A stretch of 64,000 nt of DNA, from assembly GCF_036169555.1 (NCBI RefSeq), contig NZ_CP108032.1, positions 5,394,001 through 5,458,000 of the forward strand, read 5' to 3'. The notes under the pieces were generated by a model. The model did not search any database. It had not been told where the DNA came from and saw nothing but the letters and a program-made list of their open reading frames with translations. Position 1 is the stretch's first letter. The number at the start of each line of letters is the position of its first letter. Source of the DNA: Streptomyces sp. NBC_00306 (GTDB lineage: Bacteria; Actinomycetota; Actinomycetes; Streptomycetales; Streptomycetaceae). Below are positions 50,001 to 58,113 of this stretch, piece after piece. The position numbers were made by a program, and so were the translations under genes.

Positions 50001-50819
50001 ATGAACGCGACACCCGTGGGGGCGCTGCTGTTGTGCCGGACCGACCCCTCCGCCGTACGGCCGGCCGCCCAGTTGTTGCGTGAGCAGCAGCTCCTCGTCG
50101 CGGCCGGTGACGACTGGAGCGTCCTCGTCCCCGACGGAACACCCTGGCAGCAGGCCGGCGAGCCGGTCGACCAGGTGCTCGGCGGCTGGGCCTCGGCCGT
50201 CGCCATCGGTACGAACCGGCCGGCCCTCGCCGTGTGGTGGGACGGCGACCGGGCCGGCTTCACACTCGCGTCCGGTTTCCGCAGGCCCGTGGGGTACGTG
50301 TGGCTGGGGGACGGGACGCCGGTGGGCGAGGACGAGGCGATGCGGACCTTCGCCGCTCGGCTCGGGCTGGATCCCGTCCTCGATGTGCAGGCGCTGGAGC
50401 CGCTGACCCTGCCGGACCCCGTCGCGGACGCCCAGTCGCGGCTGTTCGGCCTGCTCGCGGTGCTGGCCAGGGCGGGTCTCGATCTGCCCGAGGGGCTCGC
50501 GCCGGGTGAGCCTGCCGAACGGCTCCGGTCCGTCGCGCGGGCGATCGGCGCGGAGACCGTGGAGTGGTCGGGCTGGCGCGACGCGGTTCGGGCGGAGTTC
50601 CATGCCGTCGAGGAGGGCGTGCTCGGCCACAGACGGCCGGGCCCGACGGTGCGTGTGGTGGGCCTGGTGGAGATGGCCGCGGGCCTGCCCCTCGTGGCGT
50701 GGGGGCTGCGGCGGGGGAGCGGCGGCTGGCTGGTGGCCGGGGCCGTGCTGATCACGCACGGGGCGCTGGCGCTGACGTACGACCGGATCCGCGAGCAGCC
50801 GCACACCCCGCCCCGGTAA
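50001..50819 (+). CDS. Hypothetical protein with C-terminal membrane helices
   Basis: A 272-residue protein: a soluble N-terminal part (GALLLCRTDPSAVRPAAQLL, GDDWSVLVPDGTPWQQAGEP) and two C-terminal hydrophobic segments (VRVVGLVEMAAGLPLVAWGL and GGWLVAGAVLITHGALALTY). I do not recognise a family. TAGCGT ends 7 nt before the ATG, so it is probably leaderless. Confidence 0.7.
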   Translation: MNATPVGALLLCRTDPSAVRPAAQLLREQQLLVAAGDDWSVLVPDGTPWQQAGEPVDQVLGGWASAVAIGTNRPALAVWWDGDRAGFTLASGFRRPVGYVWLGDGTPVGEDEAMRTFAARLGLDPVLDVQALEPLTLPDPVADAQSRLFGLLAVLARAGLDLPEGLAPGEPAERLRSVARAIGAETVEWSGWRDAVRAEFHAVEEGVLGHRRPGPTVRVVGLVEMAAGLPLVAWGLRRGSGGWLVAGAVLITHGALALTYDRIREQPHTPPR

Positions 50820-50886
50820 ACCCGCACCCCGCGCCGTACCGCCCGTACCGTGCGAGCGCTACGGGGTCGCTGTCACGACCGCCCGG

Positions 50887-51063
50887 CTACTCGTCCTCGT
50901 CGTCCAGGCGCGCCAGCCACGTCGCGAGGCGCTCCACCGGGACCTCGAAGTCGGGATTGAGGTCGACGAACGTACGCAACTGCTCGGCGAGCCACTCGAA
51001 GGTGACCTCCTCCTCGCCGCGCCGCTTCTCCAGCTCCTCGATACCGCGATCGGTGAAGTACAA
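50887..51063 (-). CDS. DUF6104-family small acidic protein
   Basis: 58 residues, from a TTG with GGAG 6 nt upstream: YFTDRGIEELEKRRG, EVTFEWLAEQLRTFVD, LNPDFEVPVERLATWLARL. This matches the DUF6104 family, near-identical across Streptomyces. It is acidic, soluble and has no known function. It is divergent from the trypsin-co-occurring gene and may be unconnected. Codon use is typical; the ORF is just below many length cut-offs. Confidence 0.82.
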   Translation of the reverse strand: MYFTDRGIEELEKRRGEEEVTFEWLAEQLRTFVDLNPDFEVPVERLATWLARLDDEDE

Positions 51064-51218
51064 GACATGCTCCTGGGACGGATGGGGGACTACCTCCTCA
51101 GATTACGGCGACTTCCCGCTCTCCCCCGCAACCGGACGGGCCGGTAACGTCGTCGCCCTTCGCACAGCGCCCAACTGCACCGGCACAAGGCCGAGTCGGC
51201 CGTCAGAACGGGGGAGCC

Positions 51219-51683
51219 GTGAACGGACGCATCCAGCACATCGAACTTCCCGGGGGAGCCGTCGTGCTCGCCCGGCTCTCCACCGCGGGCGGGGGTTACG
51301 GCGAGGACGACGAGGACGTCGGCTTCGTGGAGAACGCCACCGCCAAGGTGCGGCAGCTCCACGAGCTGATCACCGAGGTCGGGGCATCCGTCCTGGAGGC
51401 CGCGGCGGCGGCTCGTCCCGACGAGGCGAGTGTCTCCTTCGGCGTCGAGCTGACCGCCAAGTCGGGCGTCGCGCTCGCCGTGCTCGCCGCGGGCGAGGCC
51501 AAGGCATCCGTGCAGGTCACGCTCACCTGGCAGCTCAAGGACCAGCCCACGCAGCCCGCCCCGTCCACTCCCGCCGGCTCCCACGTACCCGCCCCCGCGC
51601 CGCCCGCCCCGCCGGCCCCTCCCGCCGGCGCGCACCCACCCGCCCCCACCACACCGCCGCCGCCCCCGGTACCGCATGAGTGA
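51219..51683 (+). CDS. Trypsin-co-occurring domain (trypco) protein
   Basis: A 154-residue protein: an alpha/beta trypsin-co-occurring domain in the first 105 residues (ATAKVRQLHELITEVGASVL, FGVELTAKSGVALAVLAAGE, ASVQVTLTWQLKD), then a Pro-rich linker tail. GTG start, GGGGAG 3-8 nt upstream. It overlaps the trypsin gene by 8 bp, so the two are translationally coupled. The domain is predicted to bind the peptidase and link it to an effector or sensor. Confidence 0.85.
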   Translation: MNGRIQHIELPGGAVVLARLSTAGGGYGEDDEDVGFVENATAKVRQLHELITEVGASVLEAAAAARPDEASVSFGVELTAKSGVALAVLAAGEAKASVQVTLTWQLKDQPTQPAPSTPAGSHVPAPAPPAPPAPPAGAHPPAPTTPPPPPVPHE

Positions 51684-53688
51684 CACCGAGTCCGACTCCG
51701 TCATCGACGCCCTCACCCGTGCCGCGACCGTCCACTTCTCCTCCGCGCGCGAGGGCGAGAGCGCCATGTGGGGCAGCGGGTTCTTCGTCGCGCCCGGCTG
51801 GGTGCTGACCTGCGCGCACGTGCTCGCGCCGCATCTGCGGGGCGACCGCGGACGCGTCTTCCGGCTCGGCGGCAGCGAGGTCAACGACGGCGAACCGCTG
51901 GAGGCCCGGCTCGACCGCTGGCTCCTCGACGGCGAGCCGCGCTCCGAGCAGCGGGTGCCCGTCGAGCAGGACCTCGCCCTCGTCCGGCTGCTGGATCCGG
52001 ACGTCGAGCACGAGTGCGTCTGGCTCACCGACCGCACGGACTATCCCGGCGGGCAGGGTGTCGTCCAGGGCTACCGGCCGGAGCATCAGGAGGAAGGCTC
52101 CGCCCCCGTCGTACGCAGGGCCGCGCGCTGGAAGGCGACCGCCCGGATCAACGGCTTCGACGACGACTACGGCATGCGCTTCCGGCCCGAGGCGGAGTTC
52201 CCCAAGGGCGGCTCCGGATCGCCCGTTCTCGACGCCCACACGGGCGCCGTCGTCGGCGTGCTGAAATCCCGCAGGGCGGGCCGGGACGGCGGTATGGCCA
52301 TCGCGGCCACCGCCCTGCGCCGGTTCGGCCCCGCCTATCAGGCGCTGATGGCCGCGCACGACCGCTGGCACGGCCAGTCGCCGAAGGTCGGGGGACACAA
52401 CTGGATCGAGCGCCAGCACCAGTTGCCGGGCGCGGGCGTGCACACCGGCGGCGACCAGTGGAGCCCCCGCGACCGGCGCGAGGCGCTGTTCCTGCTGTCG
52501 GGGGTGCGCCCGCCCGACGGCATCCGGCCCGTCGTCGAACTCGCCAAGAAGGCACGTGGCGGTGTCGCCTCCCCGCCCGGCCAGCTGCTCCCGCACGCCT
52601 GGCGCGACGGACACGGCCTGCTGTACGAGGCGGGGCAGCCCGTCGCCGCCATCGCCGCGCTGCACTACCTCCAGCTGGTCGTGGAGTACGAACGCAGCCG
52701 CGGCGGTGACCCCGCGCAGCTCGCCGACTGGGTGGCGCACCGGCTCCAGGACGTCCCGCGGATCGTGCACACCGTCGTCACCCAGGCCACGCTGCCGCCC
52801 CGGCTCGTCCCCGCCCGCGGCCCGGACGGCCGGGACGGGGCCGTGGTCCGCTACCCGGGACCCGGCGACGGCTCGACCGTCGTCATCGTCGAGCTGGATC
52901 CGGTGTGCGACGCCCCGACGGCCCGGTTCTACTGGCGCATCCGTGTCGATGACGGCCAGGACGTCAACGAACCGCTGCACGAGGAGCAGACCGGCGACGG
53001 TGTCCCGCCCGAACAGCTCGTACGCCGGCTGCGCGGACCGCTGGACGAGGTCTTCGCGTCGGTGGACGCCCCCGGTGCGCCCGCACCGCTCGAAGTCGCC
53101 CTGCCCGTCGACCATTTCGACACCGCCGTGCACCGCTGGCAGCTCACCGAGATGGCGCGGCTGCACCATCCTGCGTATGTCGGTGTACGGCGGATGGTGG
53201 TGCTGCGTGACCTTCTGAGACGAGGCAGACCGGACGGCACCTGGCGGGCCCGCTGGGAGGCGACGGTGGCCGCCGGGGCGCTGACCGCCGTCCGTACGCC
53301 ACCGCCGCGGCAGGTCCCACGGGCCCGCCACTTCGCGGACATGCCGCCCTCCGCGGTGCCCGTCCTGTGCAGACCCGCAGGCAGCGGCGTCGGACGCCGC
53401 GCGATCGGGCTTGCGCTGGACGCCGGGCACGGCGTCGCGCTGTGGCACACCGACGGTCATCCCGAGCACGGCTGCACCGAGTTCTGCGAGGAGATGCACG
53501 ACGGCGCGGCCGCGCTCCTCGCGCAGACGGCGGGCGCACGTGAGCTGCCCGACCGGTTGCGCCGTATCAGGGACGACATCAGCGGATCGAGGAACGGCGG
53601 ACACTGGGCGGAGGGGGTGGCCATGCTGTACGACGACCCGACCCGGCCGCTGCCCGCCGACGACAACGGACCGGTGGACTCCCCATGA
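51676..53688 (+). CDS. Trypsin-like protease fused to a VMAP C-terminal domain
   Basis: A 670-residue protein. An N-terminal trypsin-like domain has an intact triad: His48 in LTCAHVLAP, Asp99 in EQDLALVRL and Ser180 in KGGSGSPVLD. Middle helices (about 220-330) precede a vWA-MoxR-associated-protein (VMAP) C-terminal domain (residues about 340-650: PVCDAPTARFYWRIRVDDGQ, ALDAGHGVALWHTDGH). No signal peptide; it acts inside the cell. It is followed by a MoxR ATPase and a vWA-like protein, forming the ternary arrangement predicted for biological conflict systems. Confidence 0.88.
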   Translation: MSDTESDSVIDALTRAATVHFSSAREGESAMWGSGFFVAPGWVLTCAHVLAPHLRGDRGRVFRLGGSEVNDGEPLEARLDRWLLDGEPRSEQRVPVEQDLALVRLLDPDVEHECVWLTDRTDYPGGQGVVQGYRPEHQEEGSAPVVRRAARWKATARINGFDDDYGMRFRPEAEFPKGGSGSPVLDAHTGAVVGVLKSRRAGRDGGMAIAATALRRFGPAYQALMAAHDRWHGQSPKVGGHNWIERQHQLPGAGVHTGGDQWSPRDRREALFLLSGVRPPDGIRPVVELAKKARGGVASPPGQLLPHAWRDGHGLLYEAGQPVAAIAALHYLQLVVEYERSRGGDPAQLADWVAHRLQDVPRIVHTVVTQATLPPRLVPARGPDGRDGAVVRYPGPGDGSTVVIVELDPVCDAPTARFYWRIRVDDGQDVNEPLHEEQTGDGVPPEQLVRRLRGPLDEVFASVDAPGAPAPLEVALPVDHFDTAVHRWQLTEMARLHHPAYVGVRRMVVLRDLLRRGRPDGTWRARWEATVAAGALTAVRTPPPRQVPRARHFADMPPSAVPVLCRPAGSGVGRRAIGLALDAGHGVALWHTDGHPEHGCTEFCEEMHDGAAALLAQTAGARELPDRLRRIRDDISGSRNGGHWAEGVAMLYDDPTRPLPADDNGPVDSP

Positions 53689-53782
53689 GGAGCGGCACCG
53701 GAGCAATGGGACGGCGGGTCGCTGGGTACATACCCGGCGTGGTCCGCCACGGTGCCCACCGGCCGCCGACGAGGAGCGAGCG

Positions 53783-54784
53783 ATGGACGACTGGCTGATC
53801 TACCGAGGTGTCGGTGCACCGGATCCCGACCGGATCCGCCGGCTGCCGCCGCCCCCTCCCTGGCGTGCCTTCTCCGGCGAGCCGCTGCCCGATCCGCCGC
53901 CCCCCGTGGACAGTTCGTCCACCCGGCGGCTCGGCGCACGTGTCGAGGCGCCGGGTGCCCAGGACGCCGAAGCGCTCGAACTGATCAACGCCGCCCTCTA
54001 CCTGCGCCGGCCGCTCCTCGTCACCGGCGAGCCCGGCTCCGGCAAGTCCACGCTCGCGCACTCCGTCGCGTACGAACTGGGCCTCGGCCGCGTGCTCCAG
54101 TGGCCCGTCGTCAGCCGCACCGAGCTCAAGGACGGTCTCTACACCTACGACGCCATCGGCCGGCTCCACGACGCCCAGCTCGCCGAGCGCCACTCCGACG
54201 ACATCGGCCGGTACATCCGGCTCGGACCGCTCGGCACCGCGCTGCTGCCGTCCGAGCGGCCGCGGGTACTGCTCATCGACGAACTCGACAAGAGTGACAT
54301 CGACCTGCCGAACGATCTGCTGAACGTGGTGGAGGAAGGGGAGTTCGCCCTTCCGGAGCTGGAGCGGATGGCCGACCGGCCCGGCCACGGCGAGGTCCGG
54401 GTGCTCTCCGACGACGGCCGCCGGGTGCCCGTCCGGGACGGCCGGGTGCGCTGCGCCGCCTTCCCGTTCGTCGTGATGACCAGCAACGGCGAGCGCGACT
54501 TCCCCGCCCCGCTGCTGCGCCGCTGCATCCATCTGCACCTCGATCCGCCGCGTGACGAGCGGCTCGCCGCCATGGTGCAGGCCCACTTCGGTGCCGGTGC
54601 CGACGAGCGGAACCTCGATCTGATCGGCCGGTTCACCCGCGAGGACGGCGACGGCGAACTGCGCCCCACCGACCAGCTGCTCAACGCGATCTACCTCACC
54701 CAGCACGCCGTGCAGGCGGAGCCCGGGCGGCGGGACGAGGTCGCCGAACTGCTGATACGTCCGCTCGACATCCGGCAGCGGTGA
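53783..54784 (+). CDS. MoxR-family AAA+ ATPase
   Basis: A 333-residue ATPase: Walker A TGEPGSGKST (81-90), Walker B VLLIDELDKS (162-171), sensor 1 FVVMTSNGERDF, and arginine in PLLRRCIHLHLDPPRDE. A 50-residue Pro-rich N-terminus precedes the core. MoxR ATPases remodel a partner that has a vWA domain; the next gene supplies one. Four-base gap to the next start. Confidence 0.92.
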   Translation: MDDWLIYRGVGAPDPDRIRRLPPPPPWRAFSGEPLPDPPPPVDSSSTRRLGARVEAPGAQDAEALELINAALYLRRPLLVTGEPGSGKSTLAHSVAYELGLGRVLQWPVVSRTELKDGLYTYDAIGRLHDAQLAERHSDDIGRYIRLGPLGTALLPSERPRVLLIDELDKSDIDLPNDLLNVVEEGEFALPELERMADRPGHGEVRVLSDDGRRVPVRDGRVRCAAFPFVVMTSNGERDFPAPLLRRCIHLHLDPPRDERLAAMVQAHFGAGADERNLDLIGRFTREDGDGELRPTDQLLNAIYLTQHAVQAEPGRRDEVAELLIRPLDIRQR

Positions 54785-54788
54785 AGCC

Positions 54789-57700
54789 GTGCACTCCGCG
54801 GCCCTGACCGCGCTCGTGGCGCGGCTGCGCGAGGCGGAACTGAATCCGACCGCCGAGGAGCTGGCGGACGCGCTGTGGCTGTCGCGGTACGTACCCGCGG
54901 CCCGGGCCGGCACGGCCGAAGCACCCGGCCCCACGCTGCCGTCCGGATCTGCGGACCCGCCGTCCGCCGGCCCCCCGGAGCAGCCGGCCGTCTCCTCGCC
55001 CGGAACCCGCCCTCCTGCGCGGCCCGCAACCGGTCTGTACGGGCCCGCCCAGCCGGACACCGTCGCCGGGTCCCTGCCGGAGGGGGCCGCGCGCAGCGTC
55101 CCGGTCCCGGCTCCCGCGGCGCTGCCCGACACCCTTGATCTCCAGCGTTCCCTGCGCCCGCTGCAGCACTACCGTCCGCCCATGCGGCTCATCCGCCGGG
55201 AGCTCGACGAGATCGCGACCGCCGACCGGGCCGCCGAGACCGGTCTGGTGGTGCCCGTGCTCCGCACGGTCCGGCGGCGTCAGGCCCGGCTCGCCCTCGT
55301 GATGGACGAGTCGTCGTCGAACGTCGTGTGGAGCACCGCACTCGAAGAGCTGCGGGAGCTCTGCGAACGTGCCGGGGCGTTCCGCGAGGTGGCCGTGCAC
55401 CGCCTCGGCGAGCACCGGCCCGTACCGGCCCAGCTCGGCGATCCCACCGGGCGGCAGCTGACCGTGGTGCTCAGTGACTGCGCGGGCCCGCTGTGGCGCA
55501 GCGGCCGGATGCAGCGGCTGCTGCACATCTGGGCGTCGACCGCGCCCGTCGCCGTCGTCCAGCCGCTGCCGCAGCGGATGTGGGGGCGTACGCATCTGCC
55601 CGCACGGCCGGGACTGCTGCAACGGCGCGAAGGGCCGGCGGGGCGGCTGGAGTTCACTCCGCGGCTCGGTGCGCCCGGCCCGGCGGACGGCATCCCGGTC
55701 CCCGTTCTCGCGCTGCGCCGCTCCTCCTTCGAGGCCTGGACCCGTCTGATCGCGGGCGCGACCGGGCAGTCCATGAACGCCGCGGCCGCGCTGGTCCTGC
55801 CCCGCCACGAACCCGCCGCCGTCCGCCCCCGCGCGGCCCGGCGCATCGACCCCGCCGAACGGGTGCGGGCCTTCCGCAGAACCGCGTCGCCCGCCGCAGC
55901 CCAGCTCGCGGTCTATCTGTCGGCCGTTCCCCTGGTGCTGCCGGTGATGCAGCTCGTCCAGCGCGCGATGCTCGTCCGCAGCGGCCCGGACGTCCTGGCG
56001 GAGGTGCTGCTGAGCGGGCTGCTGCGGAGGGACCCCGAGGAGACGGCGGCCACCACGGGCCCGCAGGAGGGCGGCCCGGCGTACGCCTTCCTCGACGGCG
56101 TCCGCGAGGAGCTCCTCGGCCAACTGGGCGCCAGCAGCGCGTCGCTGGTGCTCAAGCACTGCTCGGAGTACGTCGCCTCCCGCTACGGACGCACCGTGCG
56201 CAACTTCCCCGCGATGGCCTCCGCCTTCCTCGCCGGATCGGTGGATCCGCACCCGCCGGCCCCGGCCGCCGGTGACAACCGCGGCCTGTGGGCCTTCGCC
56301 CAGGTCTCCACCCAGGTGCTGCGCCGCCTCGGCGGCCCCCAGCCCGCCGTGACCCCGGGGCCGACGACGGAGGGCCCCGCGGCGCTCGTCGCGAAGGCCC
56401 GCAGCTGCCTGGCCCACTTCGGCCAGTACGGCACCGTACGGGACCTGGACGCGGCGATCAGGCTGCTCGGGTCGGCGACCCAGGCGGAGCGGCGGACCGG
56501 TGAACGGGCCGCGCTCTACGGCGAACTGGCCGAGGCGCTGCTGCGCCGCTGGCTGGTGCGCCCGCTGCCGGAGGACCTGCCCGAGGCCCTGGAGGCGGCG
56601 CAGAACGCGATCTCCGGCGGGGCTCGGGCCTACCTCACGCTGGCGCAGGTCCTGGAGGCGATGGCGGAGGAGGTGTCCGCGGGTCGGCTCAGCCCCAAGC
56701 TGATGCCCGAATGGGTATGGGTGCAGGCGGGCCCGGCCGGTGACGACACCGACCTGGTGGCCGCCGTGCTGCTGTCGACCGCCGACAGCAGCCTCGCCGA
56801 ACTCACCGGTGACCCGGCGCCGTGGGACACACCGGCCGCTCTCGTGCAGGCGGCCGCGTCCGCCAGGATCCGGGTGCTGCGACGGCTGGCCGTGACCGGC
56901 GCGCCCTACGGGCTGCGCGGACCGATCGGGCCCGAGGGCTTCTTCACCGAGTCCCTGCACACCGCGCTCGGCGTCGTGGAACTGCTGCTGGAGGGCGAGC
57001 GCCGGGAATCGGCCCTGCTGCTGCGCGGCGGGCTCCTCCTCGACCTGGCCCGCCACCACCGGGGCGAGGGCCCGGTCCCGCGCGTGGCCGGCGATCACGA
57101 CCTCGCCGCATCACGGACCTTCGCGGAACAGGCGGACGAGGACCTGCACGCGGGCATCGACGCCATCGACTGGGAGAGCGTCGAGCAGAGCGCCCTGTGC
57201 CGCGCCTGGCTGGACTACGCCGACGCCATCGAGTTCGCCCACGAACACCTCGACGACGACGCCCGGCTGCGTATCCTCCAGGCCCTCGACCAGGCACGCC
57301 AGCACACCGGCCGGGACGAGGAGACCCAGGCGGACATCCTGCTGCGAATGGCCCGGGTGCTGGAGCAGCGGTATGTGTCCACCGGTGGCTGGGCCCACCG
57401 TGATTCCGCGGTCGCGGCCTGGACCGAGGCGCTGCCCCTGCTGCCGTGGCGTGACCCGAGCCGTGCGCTCGTCCTCACCTCCCTCGGCCGCCAGTTGACC
57501 GAGCGGGGCGTGGACAAGGACGCCCGGGCCGACATCCAGGCGGCCGTACGGGCGCTGCGTGGCGCCATCGAGGAGACCCGGCCCAGCGACCCCGAACTCC
57601 CGCGCCGCCGCGCCCTGCTGGGGCTGGCGTACATCGAACGGTTCCGCGCGGAGGGCACGGTCGCCGACCTCCACGAGGCGGACTGGGCGCTCGGCGCGGC

Positions 57701-58043
57701 GGCCCGGGCGGCGACCGACCCCGAACTCGCCGCACACGCCTGGTGGCACCGCGCGGTGGCGGCCGCCCTGCTGTCCGGGCGTACGGCGTCCGCGCACCCG
57801 CTCCACCGCGACGCCGTCGCCCACGGCCGGCGGGCACTCGCGGAGGCCGGCCCGGTGCTGTTCGACCAGTTGGTCAACGCCCAGTGGCTGCGGGCGGGCC
57901 GGCTGGAGCGCACCGCCGGTCCCGAGCGCGCTCTGGAGGAGCACCGGGCAGTGGTCGCGGTGCTGGCGCGGGTCCGGCCGGCGGACGCGCCGGGTGTGGA
58001 GCCGTTCCTGCGGGAGATCGAGCGGCTCGAAGACGGCGGATAG
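54789..58043 (+). CDS. SAV_2336-type protein: vWA-like domain plus helical repeats
   Basis: A 1,084-residue protein. The N-terminal helical SAV_2336 region (1-35) leads via a Pro-rich linker (40-110) to a vWA-like domain: ARLALVMDESSSNVVWSTAL has the DxSxS metal site at 173-177, then REVAVHRLG and TVVLSDCAGPLWRSGRMQRL. Residues from about 540 to 1,080 are alpha-helical repeats of TPR type (ETQADILLRMARVLEQRYVS, LALTSLGRQLTERG-like units). It is probably the scaffold/target-recognition partner of the MoxR ATPase. GTG start. Confidence 0.88.
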   Translation: MHSAALTALVARLREAELNPTAEELADALWLSRYVPAARAGTAEAPGPTLPSGSADPPSAGPPEQPAVSSPGTRPPARPATGLYGPAQPDTVAGSLPEGAARSVPVPAPAALPDTLDLQRSLRPLQHYRPPMRLIRRELDEIATADRAAETGLVVPVLRTVRRRQARLALVMDESSSNVVWSTALEELRELCERAGAFREVAVHRLGEHRPVPAQLGDPTGRQLTVVLSDCAGPLWRSGRMQRLLHIWASTAPVAVVQPLPQRMWGRTHLPARPGLLQRREGPAGRLEFTPRLGAPGPADGIPVPVLALRRSSFEAWTRLIAGATGQSMNAAAALVLPRHEPAAVRPRAARRIDPAERVRAFRRTASPAAAQLAVYLSAVPLVLPVMQLVQRAMLVRSGPDVLAEVLLSGLLRRDPEETAATTGPQEGGPAYAFLDGVREELLGQLGASSASLVLKHCSEYVASRYGRTVRNFPAMASAFLAGSVDPHPPAPAAGDNRGLWAFAQVSTQVLRRLGGPQPAVTPGPTTEGPAALVAKARSCLAHFGQYGTVRDLDAAIRLLGSATQAERRTGERAALYGELAEALLRRWLVRPLPEDLPEALEAAQNAISGGARAYLTLAQVLEAMAEEVSAGRLSPKLMPEWVWVQAGPAGDDTDLVAAVLLSTADSSLAELTGDPAPWDTPAALVQAAASARIRVLRRLAVTGAPYGLRGPIGPEGFFTESLHTALGVVELLLEGERRESALLLRGGLLLDLARHHRGEGPVPRVAGDHDLAASRTFAEQADEDLHAGIDAIDWESVEQSALCRAWLDYADAIEFAHEHLDDDARLRILQALDQARQHTGRDEETQADILLRMARVLEQRYVSTGGWAHRDSAVAAWTEALPLLPWRDPSRALVLTSLGRQLTERGVDKDARADIQAAVRALRGAIEETRPSDPELPRRRALLGLAYIERFRAEGTVADLHEADWALGAAARAATDPELAAHAWWHRAVAAALLSGRTASAHPLHRDAVAHGRRALAEAGPVLFDQLVNAQWLRAGRLERTAGPERALEEHRAVVAVLARVRPADAPGVEPFLREIERLEDGG

Positions 58044-58049
58044 GAACGC

Positions 58050-58093
58050 CGGAGGGCCCGGACCGCATCGGGTGATGCGGTCCGGGCCCTCCG
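58050..58093. terminator. Bidirectional terminator, conflict operon and kgd
   Basis: A perfect 20-bp stem (CGGAGGGCCCGGACCGCATC against its complement) with a GGGT loop. It begins 7 bp past the SAV_2336 stop and 20 bp before the convergent kgd stop. Confidence 0.9.
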
Positions 58094-58113
58094 TGCGGAA
58101 CCGGTCCCGACGA

